Under the pieces are notes generated by a model. The model saw nothing but the letters and a program-made list of their open reading frames with translations, did no database searches and had not been told where the DNA came from. A stretch of DNA of 54,677 bases from Bacteroidales bacterium (lineage in GTDB: Bacteria; Bacteroidota; Bacteroidia; Bacteroidales; UBA932): assembly GCA_017616655.1 (NCBI GenBank), contig JAFZXU010000002.1, forward strand, positions 1 to 54,677, given 5' to 3'. Within the stretch, counting starts at the first letter, position 1; every line of letters begins with the position of its first letter. Shown in pieces: positions 33,315 through 42,541 of this stretch. The translations under genes and the position numbers were made by a program.

Positions 33315-34370
33315 ATGAAACTTTCACAGTTCAACTTTGAATTAGATCCCAAACTTATCGCAAAGTATCCCTCCGATTTCAGGGATGAATGCCGGATGAT
33401 GGTCCTCCACAAGGATACCGGCGAGATCGAACACAAGATTTTCAAGGACATAATAGATTATTGCAATCCCCACGACCTTTTCGTCTTCAACGACGCCAAG
33501 GTCTTCCCCGCCCGTTTCTGCGGCAACAAGGAGAAGACCGGTGCGGAGATCGAGGTCTTCCTCCTCAGGGAGCTGAACAAGGACCAGCACCTCTGGGACG
33601 TCCTCGTCGATCCTGCCAGGAAGATCAGGATCGGCAACAAACTCTACTTCGGTGAGAACGACGCACTCGTCGCCGAGGTCATAGACAATACCACCTCGAG
33701 GGGACGCACCCTGCGCTTCCTCTTCGACGGCTCCGACGAGGAGTTCCGCAGTATTCTCTACCAGCTCGGAGAACTTCCCGTGCCCAAGTGGATCCGCCCC
33801 CACGCCGAGGAGATCGACAAGGAGCGTTTCCAGAACATCTATGCGAATCCCGCCCGCGAAGGCGCCGTCGCCTGCCCCGCAGCTGGCCTCCACTTCAGCA
33901 AGATCCTCTTCAAGAAGATGGAGCTCAAGGATGTGGAGAGCACCTTCCTGACGCTCTTTATGGGCAACGCGCACTTCCATCAGGTGGACGTCGAGGACCT
34001 CTACAAGCACAAGATGGATTCCGAGCAGATGATCATCACCGAGGAGACTGCCAACGCCGTCAACAAGGCTAAGCACAACGGAAACAGGGTCTTCGCGGTG
34101 GGCATCACCGTCATCAGGGCCCTCGAGACCTATGTGACCACCACGAGGGAGATACGTCCCTTCGAAGGCTGGACCAACAAGTTCATCTTCCCTCCCTACA
34201 AGTTCTCGATTCCCGACGCGCTGGTCACCAACTTCCACCTGCCCCAGTCCACGATGCTCATCAACACCGCCGCCTTCGGAGGCTACGACAAGGTGATGAA
34301 CGCATACAAAGTAGCTGTGGATCAAGGATATCAGTTCGGTGACTACGGCGACGCGATGCTGATTGTCTAA
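33315..34370 (+). CDS. queA: S-adenosylmethionine:tRNA ribosyltransferase-isomerase QueA
   Basis: 351 residues from the ATG at 33315 (MKLSQFNFELDPKLIAKYP, the usual N-terminus); an upstream in-frame start at 33246 adds an unlikely Arg-rich leader. Family segments are VFPARFCGNKEKTGAEIEVFLL, GAVACPAAGLHFSKILFKKM, TVIRALET and KFSIPDALVTNFHLPQSTMLI. It builds epoxyqueuosine on tRNA by transferring the ribosyl part of SAM to preQ1 at the wobble position. The length is near normal. Confidence 0.95.
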   Translation: MKLSQFNFELDPKLIAKYPSDFRDECRMMVLHKDTGEIEHKIFKDIIDYCNPHDLFVFNDAKVFPARFCGNKEKTGAEIEVFLLRELNKDQHLWDVLVDPARKIRIGNKLYFGENDALVAEVIDNTTSRGRTLRFLFDGSDEEFRSILYQLGELPVPKWIRPHAEEIDKERFQNIYANPAREGAVACPAAGLHFSKILFKKMELKDVESTFLTLFMGNAHFHQVDVEDLYKHKMDSEQMIITEETANAVNKAKHNGNRVFAVGITVIRALETYVTTTREIRPFEGWTNKFIFPPYKFSIPDALVTNFHLPQSTMLINTAAFGGYDKVMNAYKVAVDQGYQFGDYGDAMLIV

Positions 34371-34391
34371 AAATCGGTTTTTCGCGCATCA

Positions 34392-34424
34392 CCGACAAAA
34401 TCGCACGGTTGCGTTTTTTGTCGG
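34392..34424 (+). terminator. Terminator-like hairpin after queA
   Basis: CCGACAAAA pairs with TTTTGTCGG, and inside it CGCA pairs with TGCG. It begins 22 bases after the queA stop. T residues form part of the 3' stem rather than a free tail. Confidence 0.55.
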
Positions 34425-34436
34425 ACAGAGTCTTCC

Positions 34437-34483
34437 CGTACTCCATATATTCGTGCAAAAACGATTATGGAGTACGGTTTTTT
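34437..34483 (+). promoter_or_regulatory. Hairpin plus T-run over the dprA start codon
   Basis: CGTACTCCAT (34437-34446) pairs perfectly with ATGGAGTACG (34467-34476), whose first three bases are the dprA start codon. A run of six T (34478-34483) follows within codons 4-6. The unit has the form of an intrinsic terminator placed on the start of a gene, so it may attenuate transcription or hide the start codon. Confidence 0.5.
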
Positions 34484-35582
34484 ATTGTGCGCGGTTGCAC
34501 TGAGCAAGGTCTTCGCCTACAAGTGCATGGAGGGTCGGCAGCTGATTACGGCCGCAGGAGATCCGCAGGAGATTTTCAGGATGGCTCCGAAAGAGCTCTC
34601 CGGGATGGTCGGCGGACGACAGGAGATAATTTCGGCGATTCGGGACCATGGCATCCTGAAATGGGCGGAAGCGGAATTGGAATGGTGTGAACAATATGGC
34701 ATCAGGGCGCTATACATCGAGGATCCCGGCTATCCGCGCAGGCTTGCAGAGTGTTGCGACGCGCCCCTTATCCTATTCTGTAAAGGAGGTATCGACCTCA
34801 ATCCCGAGCGGGCGCTGGCGGTAGTCGGAACCCGCAAGGCCACCTGGGCGGGGCGGACAGCCTGCATACGTACGGTAAAGGGACTCTCCTGCATCCAGCC
34901 ACGGCCTGCAATCATCAGCGGTCTCGCATATGGAATAGATGCGGCAGCGCACACGGCGGCGCTGGAGGCCGGAATGCCCACGATAGCCGTCATCCCCTGC
35001 GGACTGGATACCATCTACCCGACAAGGCACCGCGACCTTGCAGCCCGCATCGCCACGACCGGGGCCGTAGTCACCGATTTCCCGAGGGGTTCCGCACCGC
35101 AGACAGCCCATTTCATAAGGAGGAACCGCATAATAGCCGGAATGGCCGACGCCACCCTCCTGGCCGAATCCTTCGCAAAGGGAGGAGGGCTGATAACCAC
35201 CTCCCTTGCGAACTCCTACGACAGGGAGGTTTTCGCCTGCCCGGGTAGAGTTACAGACGAGTCTTTCGAAGGGTGCAACCGCCTGATATTCAACAATCAG
35301 GCAAGACTGGTCATAAACGCGGACGACCTCTCCTCCTCAATGGGCTGGGGAGCTGCCGACCGACTTCCGGAAAAGAAGCGGGACGCGACTCTTCCCTTCC
35401 TGGAAGATGAGACAAGAGGTATGATACTGAAGTGTCTCGAGAGGGAATCGCCTATGGATTTCGAGCGGATAATGGAGCTTACCGGGATGGACTTCAGGAC
35501 CTTGTCGGCACTGCTGATGGAGCTGGAGATAAACGGCAGCATAGTCTCCCTTCAGGGGCGAAAATACGCACCCGCGCCATGA
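34467..35582 (+). CDS. dprA: DNA processing protein DprA (Smf)
   Basis: 371 residues. The N-terminal SAM-like part is followed by the Rossmann-like DprA domain with ALAVVGTRKATWAGR, IISGLAYGIDAAAHTAALEAG, TIAVIPCGLDTIYPTRHRDLA, FIRRNRIIAGMADATLLAES and GGGLITTSLANSYDREVFACPG. A winged-helix domain ends it (PMDFERIMELTGMDFRTLSALLMELEINGSI). DprA loads RecA on incoming single-stranded DNA. The start codon lies in the 3' arm of a hairpin. Confidence 0.93.
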   Translation: MEYGFLLCAVALSKVFAYKCMEGRQLITAAGDPQEIFRMAPKELSGMVGGRQEIISAIRDHGILKWAEAELEWCEQYGIRALYIEDPGYPRRLAECCDAPLILFCKGGIDLNPERALAVVGTRKATWAGRTACIRTVKGLSCIQPRPAIISGLAYGIDAAAHTAALEAGMPTIAVIPCGLDTIYPTRHRDLAARIATTGAVVTDFPRGSAPQTAHFIRRNRIIAGMADATLLAESFAKGGGLITTSLANSYDREVFACPGRVTDESFEGCNRLIFNNQARLVINADDLSSSMGWGAADRLPEKKRDATLPFLEDETRGMILKCLERESPMDFERIMELTGMDFRTLSALLMELEINGSIVSLQGRKYAPAP

Positions 35583-35603
35583 CCAACCAAAGCTTTTTCT
35601 TAG

Positions 35604-35611
35604 TAACTTTG
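35604..35611 (+). promoter_or_regulatory. -7 promoter box of the TatD gene
   Basis: TAACTTTG matches TAnnTTTG, 22 bases before the ATG at 35634. It also argues against a GTG start at 35619, which would fall about at the transcription start. Confidence 0.6.
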
Positions 35612-35633
35612 CAAAGATGTGCAAAGTTCGGAA

Positions 35634-36404
35634 ATGGAGCTCACAGACACCCATTCACACATTTACGACGAGGTCTTTGACGGGGACCGCGACGAGGCCG
35701 TGGCCAGGGCCGCGGAGGCCGGAGTCACCACCCTCATCCTCCCGGGAATAAGTTCCGCGGAGCACGGCAGGATGGTGGAATGCGCCGACCGTTACCCCGG
35801 CACGGCATTTCCCTGCATCGGTCTCCATCCCACAGACGTGGCCGAGAACTGGCAGGAGGAGCTGGACTTCGTGACGGAGCATCTCCCCGACAGGCGCTTC
35901 TACGCCATCGGCGAAATCGGGCTCGATTTCTACTGGTCGAGGGAGTTCGAGGCGGAGCAGCGGGAGGTCTTTGCACGGCAGATCGAGCTCGCCTCCGAAG
36001 CAGGACTTCCGGTCCTGATCCACTCCCGCAACGCCACTGACGCCGTCTTCGAAGTCCTGGAGGATGTCAAGGGGCTGGAGGTCAAAGGCATATTCCACGC
36101 ATTCTCAGGAAGTTACGAAACCTACCGCCGATGCCTCGACTACGGCGACTTCAAGTTCGGCATAGGCGGGGTATGTACATATAAGAAAGCCGGCGTGGCC
36201 GACGTCATACCGCGCATGTCGCTTCAGGACATAGTGCTGGAGACCGACTGCCCGTGGCTCACCCCCGTCCCGCACCGCGGCGAAAGAAACGAAAGTTCAT
36301 ACATTAGAATCATAGCGGAAAAGGTCGCTGACCTGCGAGGCGTCTCCCTTGAGGAGATTGCCAATGCCACCACGGCCACCGCACGCAAACTGTTCGGCTT
36401 ATGA
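35634..36404 (+). CDS. TatD-family metal-dependent deoxyribonuclease
   Basis: 256 residues from the ATG at 35634 (MELTDTHSHIYD). The TatD amidohydrolase-fold motifs are present: DTHSH at the N-terminus, GLHP, AIGEIGLDFYW with the metal-bridging Glu, PVLIHSRNA, IFHAFSGS and LETDCPWLTPVPHRG. Family members are 3'-5' exonucleases linked to DNA repair and degradation. The stop overlaps the asparaginase start (ATGA). Confidence 0.9.
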   Translation: MELTDTHSHIYDEVFDGDRDEAVARAAEAGVTTLILPGISSAEHGRMVECADRYPGTAFPCIGLHPTDVAENWQEELDFVTEHLPDRRFYAIGEIGLDFYWSREFEAEQREVFARQIELASEAGLPVLIHSRNATDAVFEVLEDVKGLEVKGIFHAFSGSYETYRRCLDYGDFKFGIGGVCTYKKAGVADVIPRMSLQDIVLETDCPWLTPVPHRGERNESSYIRIIAEKVADLRGVSLEEIANATTATARKLFGL

Positions 36405-37435
36405 ATCCATCCATCCTTCTGATATACACCGGAGGCACCATAGGAATGAAACAGGATCCCGCTACGGGCCACCTGGTTCCGTTCGATTTTTCGCAGATCC
36501 TGGACGAGGTTCCGGAAATCAGCCGTTTCGGCTACCACATCGACACCTGCTCGTTCGACCCGGTCATCGACTCCTCCGACGCCCGCCCCGAATTCTGGGC
36601 CCGCATCGCGCATACCGTCGAGGCGAACTATGAGAAATACGACGGATTCGTGGTGCTGCACGGCACCGACACCATGTCATACTCCGCGTCTGCGCTGAGC
36701 TATATGCTCGAAGGGCTGGAAAAGAGCGTGGTCTTCACCGGAAGCCAGCTCCCCATCGGAGTGCTCCGCACCGACGGAAGGGAGAATCTCATCTCGGCCA
36801 TCGAGATTGCAGCAGCCCGCGACTCCTCGGGCAAACCTATGGTGCCGGAGGTATGCGTCTGCTTCGAGAACAAGCTCTACCGCGGCAACCGCACCACCAA
36901 GCAGAACTCGGAGAACTTCACGGCCTTCTCAAGCCCCAACTATCCCGCGCTGGCGGAGATCGGCATCCATATAAAATATGACCTCAACGCCATCCATCAC
37001 CCCGCACCGGAGGAAGGCCCCTTCTCGGTCCATACCGAGACCGACACCAGCGTCGCCATCCTCAAGATATTCCCGGGAATGACGGAGAACTACGTCAGAA
37101 GCGTGCTGTCGGCTCCCGGGCTGCGGGCAGTGGTGCTCGAGACCTTCGGCTCGGGCAACGCCCCCTCCTTCCCCTGGTTCCTCGGGATGCTGAAGGAGTG
37201 CACCTCGAGGGGCGTGGTCGTGGTCAACGTGACACAGTGCCAGGCCGGTTCCGTGGATATGGGCACCTATGCCAACGGAGCCATCCTCGAGCAGGCAGGA
37301 GTCATCGGAGGACGCGACATCACCACCGAGTCGGCGCTCACCAAACTCTTCTGCCTGCTTGGCCGCTGCGACGATTCCGAAACCGTCAAAAAATGGATGT
37401 CGGAGCCGCTTAGGGGAGAAATTTCACGCAAATAA
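36401..37435 (+). CDS. ansA: Type I (cytosolic) L-asparaginase
   Basis: 344 residues with no signal peptide. The first catalytic block is LLIYTGGTIGM and the second is GFVVLHGTDTMSYSASALS; FTGSQLPIGVLRTDGRENLISAIEIA and NVTQCQAGSVDMGTYANGAIL are further family parts. It hydrolyses asparagine to aspartate and ammonia. Coupled to the TatD gene by ATGA overlap. Confidence 0.92.
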   Translation: MNPSILLIYTGGTIGMKQDPATGHLVPFDFSQILDEVPEISRFGYHIDTCSFDPVIDSSDARPEFWARIAHTVEANYEKYDGFVVLHGTDTMSYSASALSYMLEGLEKSVVFTGSQLPIGVLRTDGRENLISAIEIAAARDSSGKPMVPEVCVCFENKLYRGNRTTKQNSENFTAFSSPNYPALAEIGIHIKYDLNAIHHPAPEEGPFSVHTETDTSVAILKIFPGMTENYVRSVLSAPGLRAVVLETFGSGNAPSFPWFLGMLKECTSRGVVVVNVTQCQAGSVDMGTYANGAILEQAGVIGGRDITTESALTKLFCLLGRCDDSETVKKWMSEPLRGEISRK

Positions 37436-37543
37436 TTAGTTTTTTTCGAAAATTTCACTAAATTGCAAGATATTTCAGTGACACTGCAAGAAAGAGAATA
37501 ATCTATTTAATACACTGTTTAATAACTAATTACTAAAGAACTT

Positions 37544-38350
37544 ATGAAAAAAATTTTCATGTTTTTGGCAGTTCTCGGCATCATGACGATTTCTGCCCAG
37601 TTCCAGACAGCGAATGCTCAGGAGCAGCCTGAAGCAGCAGCTACCGAAGAAGTCGTCGCTCCCGCAGACGATGCAGCTGAAGTTGACGCTGCCGATCCTT
37701 TCGCTGCCGGCAAATCCGACCAGCCGCTTCACCAGCAGCTCAAGAAGCTCTTCATCGAAGGTGGTGCAGGCTTCATGGCACTCGTGCTGTTGTGCCTTAT
37801 CTTCGGTCTGGCTATCGCAATCGAAAGAATCATCACTCTGAGCCTCGCTCAGACCAATACCAAGAAACTCCTTGCAAAGGTTGAAGACGCACTCAAGGAA
37901 GGCGGTGTCGAGAAGGCAAAGGAAGTTTGCCGCAACACCCGCGGTCCCGTGGCAAGCATCTTCTATCAGGGTCTCCTCAACATGGACCAGGGCGTCGAGA
38001 TGGCTGAAAAGTCCATCGTCTCCTACGGCTCCGTCCAGATGGGCCAGTTGATGAACGGTATGTCATGGATCTCCCTCTTCATCGGTATCGCACCTATGTT
38101 GGGCTTCATGGGAACCGTCATCGGTATGATCCAGGCATTCGACGCCATCGAGGTTGCCGGCGATATCAGCCCTACCCTCGTCGCAGGAGGTATGAAGGTC
38201 GCCCTTATCACCACCGTCGGCGGTCTTGTCGTAGCTATCATCCTTCAGATTTTCTACAACTATCTCGTATCCAAGGTTGACTCCATCACCATCGATATGG
38301 AGGACGCTTCGATCTCCCTCGTCGACCTTCTTGTTAAATACCAGAAATAA
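37544..38350 (+). CDS. exbB: ExbB/MotA/TolQ-type proton channel subunit
   Basis: 268 residues. An N-terminal hydrophobic segment ending NAQEQPEAAAT looks like a signal peptide followed by an acidic, Ala-rich stretch of about 45 residues, then three membrane helices: FMALVLLCLIFGLAIAIERI, then GMSWISLFIGIAPMLGFMGTVIGMI and ALITTVGGLVVAIILQIFYNYLV. The last two are the conserved ExbB/TolQ core. With ExbD it forms the proton channel that energises TonB. The gene has GCT-, CTC- and GTC-rich codons and may be strongly expressed. The 108-base gap before it is AT-rich with no clean TAnnTTTG box. Confidence 0.93.
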   Translation: MKKIFMFLAVLGIMTISAQFQTANAQEQPEAAATEEVVAPADDAAEVDAADPFAAGKSDQPLHQQLKKLFIEGGAGFMALVLLCLIFGLAIAIERIITLSLAQTNTKKLLAKVEDALKEGGVEKAKEVCRNTRGPVASIFYQGLLNMDQGVEMAEKSIVSYGSVQMGQLMNGMSWISLFIGIAPMLGFMGTVIGMIQAFDAIEVAGDISPTLVAGGMKVALITTVGGLVVAIILQIFYNYLVSKVDSITIDMEDASISLVDLLVKYQK

Positions 38351-38368
38351 TCAATAAATCAGCAAATT

Positions 38369-38785
38369 ATGAAAATTTGGAAATACATCGAGTATGTCCT
38401 TCTCATTCTCTCGCTGATTATCTTCGTAATCTTCTTCGTGGTCAATCCCACGACTACGGAGAGCAAGATGCTTGACGGATATCTCGGATGGGCTTACCTC
38501 CTCCTCGGAGTCGCCGTAGTGCTTGCACTGGCGTTCCCCATCCTCAATGCCTTCAAGAGCAAGAAGGGCATCATCGGCCTGCTTGCGCTCATCGTGGGTG
38601 TAGTCGTAGTTTGCGGCATCATCTACCTGATCGCTCCCGGCAGCCCCGTCGAAGTGAACAAGGCCGTGGACGCTTCCACCCTCAAGTTCACCGACGCTGC
38701 GCTTTATCTCACTTATTTGTTCATTGCCGCTTCCGTAGTGGCAGTTATCTGGGGCATCATCCGCTCCGCAATCAACAGCAGATAA
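38369..38785 (+). CDS. Small four-helix membrane protein of the ExbBD operon
   Basis: 138 residues with about four membrane helices (VLLILSLIIFVIFFVV; YLLLGVAVVLALAFPIL; IIGLLALIVGVVVVCGIIYLI; YLTYLFIAASVVAVIWGII). No catalytic motif. It sits between exbB and the first exbD with gaps of 18 and 6 bases, so it is part of the operon and perhaps an accessory subunit. The function is unknown. Confidence 0.8.
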   Translation: MKIWKYIEYVLLILSLIIFVIFFVVNPTTTESKMLDGYLGWAYLLLGVAVVLALAFPILNAFKSKKGIIGLLALIVGVVVVCGIIYLIAPGSPVEVNKAVDASTLKFTDAALYLTYLFIAASVVAVIWGIIRSAINSR

Positions 38786-38791
38786 TTTAGT

Positions 38792-39370
38792 ATGGCTTCA
38801 AAAAAGACTCCGGAAATCAACGGCGGATCAATGGCGGATATCTCTTTCCTGATGCTGATATTCTTCCTGATGGTCACCACTATGGACAAGGAAGAGGGCC
38901 TCTCCAGGCGTCTCCCTCCTATCCCCACCGAAGAACAGAAGGTGGAGGACCAGAAGGTCAACCGCAGAAATATCATCCAGGTTAAGATCAATTCCAACGA
39001 CCGACTTTTCGCCGGCAACGAGTTGATGGACGTCAGCCAGCTGAAGGATAAAATCAAAGAGTTCCTCACAAACCCCAACGATGACCCCAACCTCCCCGAG
39101 AGGGAGATGAAGCCTATCGAGGGTTTCGGTGAATATCCTGTTTCCAAGGGTGTCATTTCACTGCAGAACGACCGCGGTACGACATACAGCAAGTATATCG
39201 AGGTTCAGAACGAACTTATCCGCGCCGTCAATGAGATTCGCGACGAGTTCTCCATGATCAACTATGGCAAGAAGTACGCGAAACTCGACGAAGACCGTCA
39301 GGAAATCGTCCGCAAGTGCATCCCCCAGAATATTTCCGAGGCGGAACCCAAGGATGTCAAGAAAAGATAG
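38792..39370 (+). CDS. exbD: ExbD/TolR-family protein, first copy
   Basis: 192 residues. One N-terminal membrane helix (about 15-32) begins with the conserved ADISFLMLIFFLMVTTM; the Asp there is the proton-carrying residue of ExbD/TolR. The periplasmic part is longer than in E. coli ExbD, with an insert (KEFLTNPNDDPNLPEREMKPIEGFGEYPVSKG). Its end is 11 bases before the second exbD. Confidence 0.9.
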   Translation: MASKKTPEINGGSMADISFLMLIFFLMVTTMDKEEGLSRRLPPIPTEEQKVEDQKVNRRNIIQVKINSNDRLFAGNELMDVSQLKDKIKEFLTNPNDDPNLPEREMKPIEGFGEYPVSKGVISLQNDRGTTYSKYIEVQNELIRAVNEIRDEFSMINYGKKYAKLDEDRQEIVRKCIPQNISEAEPKDVKKR

Positions 39371-39381
39371 GAGGAATCAGT

Positions 39382-39858
39382 ATGGCTAAATTCATCAAAA
39401 GTGATAAAGGCGGAATCCCCGGCATCAGCACCGCATCCCTCCCCGATATCGTCTTTATGATCCTTATGTTCTTCATGGTCTCGACCAGCATGCGCCAGAC
39501 CGACCGCAAGGTCCTCGTCTCGATGCCTGCCGCTTCCGAGATTGCAAAGCTCGAGAGAAAGGACCTGGCTTCCTATATCTATATCGGCCAGCCTACGATG
39601 CAGTATCAGTCCCAGTACGGTACCGACTCCCGCATCCAGCTCAACGACGCTTTCAGGACCATCGACGACATCCGTGACTTTATCGCCTCCGAGCGTGAGA
39701 ACCTCAGCGAGGCAGACCGTCCGTTTATGACTGTTTCCATCAAGGCCGACAAGGATACCCGCATGGGTATCATCACCGACGTGAAGCAGGAGCTTCGCCG
39801 TTGCTCGGCTTTGAAGATAATGTACGGCGCTCGCAAAGGCGGCGAAGTACATAAATAA
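39382..39858 (+). CDS. exbD: ExbD/TolR-family protein, second copy
   Basis: 158 residues from the ATG at 39382, which has a good AGGAGG Shine-Dalgarno in front; an upstream in-frame opening at 39316 lies inside the previous gene. The membrane helix contains the conserved Asp (ASLPDIVFMILMFFMVSTSM). The rest is a short periplasmic domain with a TolR-like alpha-beta pattern (FMTVSIKADKDTRMGIITDVKQELRRC). Two different ExbD proteins next to one ExbB is a common Bacteroidetes layout. Confidence 0.9.
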   Translation: MAKFIKSDKGGIPGISTASLPDIVFMILMFFMVSTSMRQTDRKVLVSMPAASEIAKLERKDLASYIYIGQPTMQYQSQYGTDSRIQLNDAFRTIDDIRDFIASERENLSEADRPFMTVSIKADKDTRMGIITDVKQELRRCSALKIMYGARKGGEVHK

Positions 39859-39870
39859 TAACACTGTTTC

Positions 39871-39906
39871 AAAAGAAAGGGTGGCCTGAGAGTCACCCTT
39901 TCTTTT
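39871..39906 (+). terminator. Intrinsic terminator of the ExbBD operon
   Basis: AAAAGAAAGGGTG pairs with CACCCTTTCTTTT (13 bp, 10-base loop), 12 bases after the last exbD stop and ending in a T-rich tract. Confidence 0.85.
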
Positions 39907-39921
39907 ATAATTATTCCTTTT

Positions 39922-41127
39922 ATGAAGAGTTTCAACAGATTATTGGCCGTCACGCTCGCCCTGCTCGTCTGCACGGCTTCTTTCGGAGCGCGCAAGGCGA
40001 AGTATGTCTTCCTTTTCATAGGTGACGGAATGGGATTCTCCCACGTCGCCCTCACCGAGGCATATATGGCCCAGGAGCGCGGGGTCATCGGCAGCGATCC
40101 CCTCACATTCACGCAGTTCCCCGTATTGGGAATGGCCACCACATATTCTGCAAGCAACCCCATAACCTGCTCATCTGCAGCTGGTACGGCGCTTGCCACC
40201 GGAACGAAAACTAAGAACGGCATGCTCGGAATGGATCCGGACTCCCTTCCCCTGAAGAGCATAGCCTACAAGATACACGAAGCAGGCCGGAAAGTGGGCA
40301 TAATGTCCACCGTCCAGGTCAACCACGCGACCCCTGCCGCCTTCTACGGCCACAACATAAAGCGCAGCAACTATTATCCCATAGCCCTCGAACTGCCCAA
40401 GACCGGTTTCGAATTCTTCGGAGGCGGATTCCTCCATCCCAACGGGAAGGAGAAGGACCAGCCTTCAATCTATGATGCCGTCAGGGCCGGAGGTTACGAA
40501 GTGGCGCGCGGACTGGATGAGTTCGAGGCGAAAAAACGGGACAAGATAGTCCTCACCGCCCTCAGGAATCCCGACGAGGTGCTCCCCTATGCCCTCGGCA
40601 GGAAGGATGACGACCTGACCCTCGCCCAGATTGTCGCAGCTGCCATAGAGGTGCTCGACAACAACAAGGGCTTCTTCATCATGGCCGAGGGCGGCAAGAT
40701 CGACTACTCCGCCCACAGCAACGACGCCATCGGAGTGATTACCGAGACAATCGATATGGACGAAGCCGTCAAGGTTGCCCTCAAATTCTATGAAAAACAC
40801 CCGAAGGAGACGCTGATTATCGTCACCGCCGACCACGAGACCGGCGGCGTCTCGCTCGGATACAAGAAGGGCTACAAGTACGACCTTACGGTCTTTGACG
40901 AGATAACCGAGAATGTCACCACCACCGATGTAGACAAGTACATGAACGACAAGGTGGTGCTTCAGGAGCACTCCCAGAAGGCCGGAGTGGGCTGGACGAC
41001 CACTTCCCATACCGGAGGTGCCGTTCCCGTATGGGCGATCGGTGCGGGATCGGAGGACTTCGCAGGCAGGATGGACAACACCGACATCCCCAGGAAGATC
41101 TGCAAGGCAATGAAAATCAAGTTTTAA
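39922..41127 (+). CDS. Secreted alkaline phosphatase (PhoA family)
   Basis: 401 residues with a signal peptide (about 1-22, LLAVTLALLVCTASFGA). Metal- and substrate-binding motifs of the family: FLFIGDGMGFSH (metal Asp), ITCSSAAGTALATG (nucleophile Ser), VNHATPAAFYGH, AEGGKIDYSAHSND, VTADHETGG and WTTTSHTGGAVPVWAIG. It releases phosphate from phosphomonoesters in the periplasm. The gene begins 15 bases after the previous terminator and may form a unit with asnS, 17 bases downstream. Confidence 0.93.
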   Translation: MKSFNRLLAVTLALLVCTASFGARKAKYVFLFIGDGMGFSHVALTEAYMAQERGVIGSDPLTFTQFPVLGMATTYSASNPITCSSAAGTALATGTKTKNGMLGMDPDSLPLKSIAYKIHEAGRKVGIMSTVQVNHATPAAFYGHNIKRSNYYPIALELPKTGFEFFGGGFLHPNGKEKDQPSIYDAVRAGGYEVARGLDEFEAKKRDKIVLTALRNPDEVLPYALGRKDDDLTLAQIVAAAIEVLDNNKGFFIMAEGGKIDYSAHSNDAIGVITETIDMDEAVKVALKFYEKHPKETLIIVTADHETGGVSLGYKKGYKYDLTVFDEITENVTTTDVDKYMNDKVVLQEHSQKAGVGWTTTSHTGGAVPVWAIGAGSEDFAGRMDNTDIPRKICKAMKIKF

Positions 41128-41144
41128 TATAGAGCAAGGAAAGA

Positions 41145-42527
41145 TTGATGAAAAGGATCAAGGCTATTTTGAGTGAGAAACCCGGCCACGACGTTGTGGT
41201 GAAAGGCTGGGTAAGGACAAAGCGCGGAAACAAGAACGTGGCGTTCATCGCCCTCAACGACGGCTCCACCATAAATAATATACAGGTGGTCTGCGACCTC
41301 GCCAAGTTCGACGAGGAGCTGATGAAGCAGATAACCACCGGAGCCTGCCTCTCGGTGAAGGGTCCCCTCGTGGAATCCATCGGAAGCGGACAGGCGGTGG
41401 AGGTGCAGGCCGCGGAAATCGAGGTGCTCGGCACCGCCGACCCCGACAGCTACCCCCTCCAGAAGAAGGGCCACAGCATGGAGTTCCTTCGCGAGATAGC
41501 CCACCTGAGGCCGCGCACCAACACCTTCGGCGCAGTGCTCAGGATCCGTCACGCAATGGCTTTCGCCATCCATAAATTCTTCAACGACAAGGGGTTTGTC
41601 TATCTGCATACTCCGCTTATCACAGGCTCCGACTGCGAAGGCGCGGGCGAGATGTTCCAGGTCACCACGATGGACCTCAACGACATTCCCCGCAAGGAGG
41701 ACGGCAGCATAGATTTCGAGAAGGACTTCTTCGGACGGCAGACAGCCCTCACGGTGAGCGGCCAGCTCGAAGGCGAACTCGGAGCCACGGCGCTCGGAGA
41801 GATTTACACCTTCGGTCCCACTTTCCGTGCGGAAAACTCCAATACTCCGCGCCACCTCGCGGAATTCTGGATGGTCGAGCCGGAGATGGCCTTCTATGAA
41901 GTGGACGACCTGATGGACCTCGAGGAGGAGTTCATCAAATACCTGGTACAGTATGCCCTCGACAACTGCCGGGACGACCTTGCATTCCTCAACAAGATGA
42001 TTGACCCCGAACTCATCGACCGCCTCAAGAGCGTGATTTCCACCGAGTTCGTCCGACTCACATACACCGAGGCGATCGATATCCTCGAGAAGAGCGGGCA
42101 GAAGTTCGAATTCCCCATCTATTGGGGCGTCGACCTCCAGAGCGAGCACGAGCGTTACCTGGTGGAGAAGCACTTCGGCAAACCGGTCATCCTGACCGAC
42201 TATCCGAAGGACATCAAGGCCTTCTATATGAAGCAGAACGACGACGGAAAGACCGTCCGCGGCACCGACGTCCTCTTCCCGAAGATCGGCGAGATAATCG
42301 GCGGTTCGGAGAGGGAATCCTCGCTCGAAAAACTCGAGCGGCGCATTGAGGAGCTGAAGATGGACACCACCAACCTCTGGTGGTATATCGACACACGCCG
42401 TTTCGGCACCTGCCCCCACAGCGGTTTCGGCCTCGGCTTCGAGCGCCTGCTGCTCTTCGTCACAGGAATGTCGAACATCAGGGACGTCATCCCCTTCCCC
42501 AGGACCCCCAAGTCAGCTGAATTTTAA
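41145..42527 (+). CDS. asnS: Asparaginyl-tRNA synthetase
   Basis: 460 residues, class IIb. An OB-fold anticodon-binding domain ([30 protein letters not shown]) is followed by the catalytic domain. [16 protein letters not shown] is the AsnRS-specific form of the motif, separating it from AspRS. Later parts are [39 protein letters not shown] (motif 2) and [29 protein letters not shown] (motif 3). Confidence 0.95.
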   Translation: MMKRIKAILSEKPGHDVVVKGWVRTKRGNKNVAFIALNDGSTINNIQVVCDLAKFDEELMKQITTGACLSVKGPLVESIGSGQAVEVQAAEIEVLGTADPDSYPLQKKGHSMEFLREIAHLRPRTNTFGAVLRIRHAMAFAIHKFFNDKGFVYLHTPLITGSDCEGAGEMFQVTTMDLNDIPRKEDGSIDFEKDFFGRQTALTVSGQLEGELGATALGEIYTFGPTFRAENSNTPRHLAEFWMVEPEMAFYEVDDLMDLEEEFIKYLVQYALDNCRDDLAFLNKMIDPELIDRLKSVISTEFVRLTYTEAIDILEKSGQKFEFPIYWGVDLQSEHERYLVEKHFGKPVILTDYPKDIKAFYMKQNDDGKTVRGTDVLFPKIGEIIGGSERESSLEKLERRIEELKMDTTNLWWYIDTRRFGTCPHSGFGLGFERLLLFVTGMSNIRDVIPFPRTPKSAEF

Positions 42528-42541
42528 TCTTACAAGAGAAT

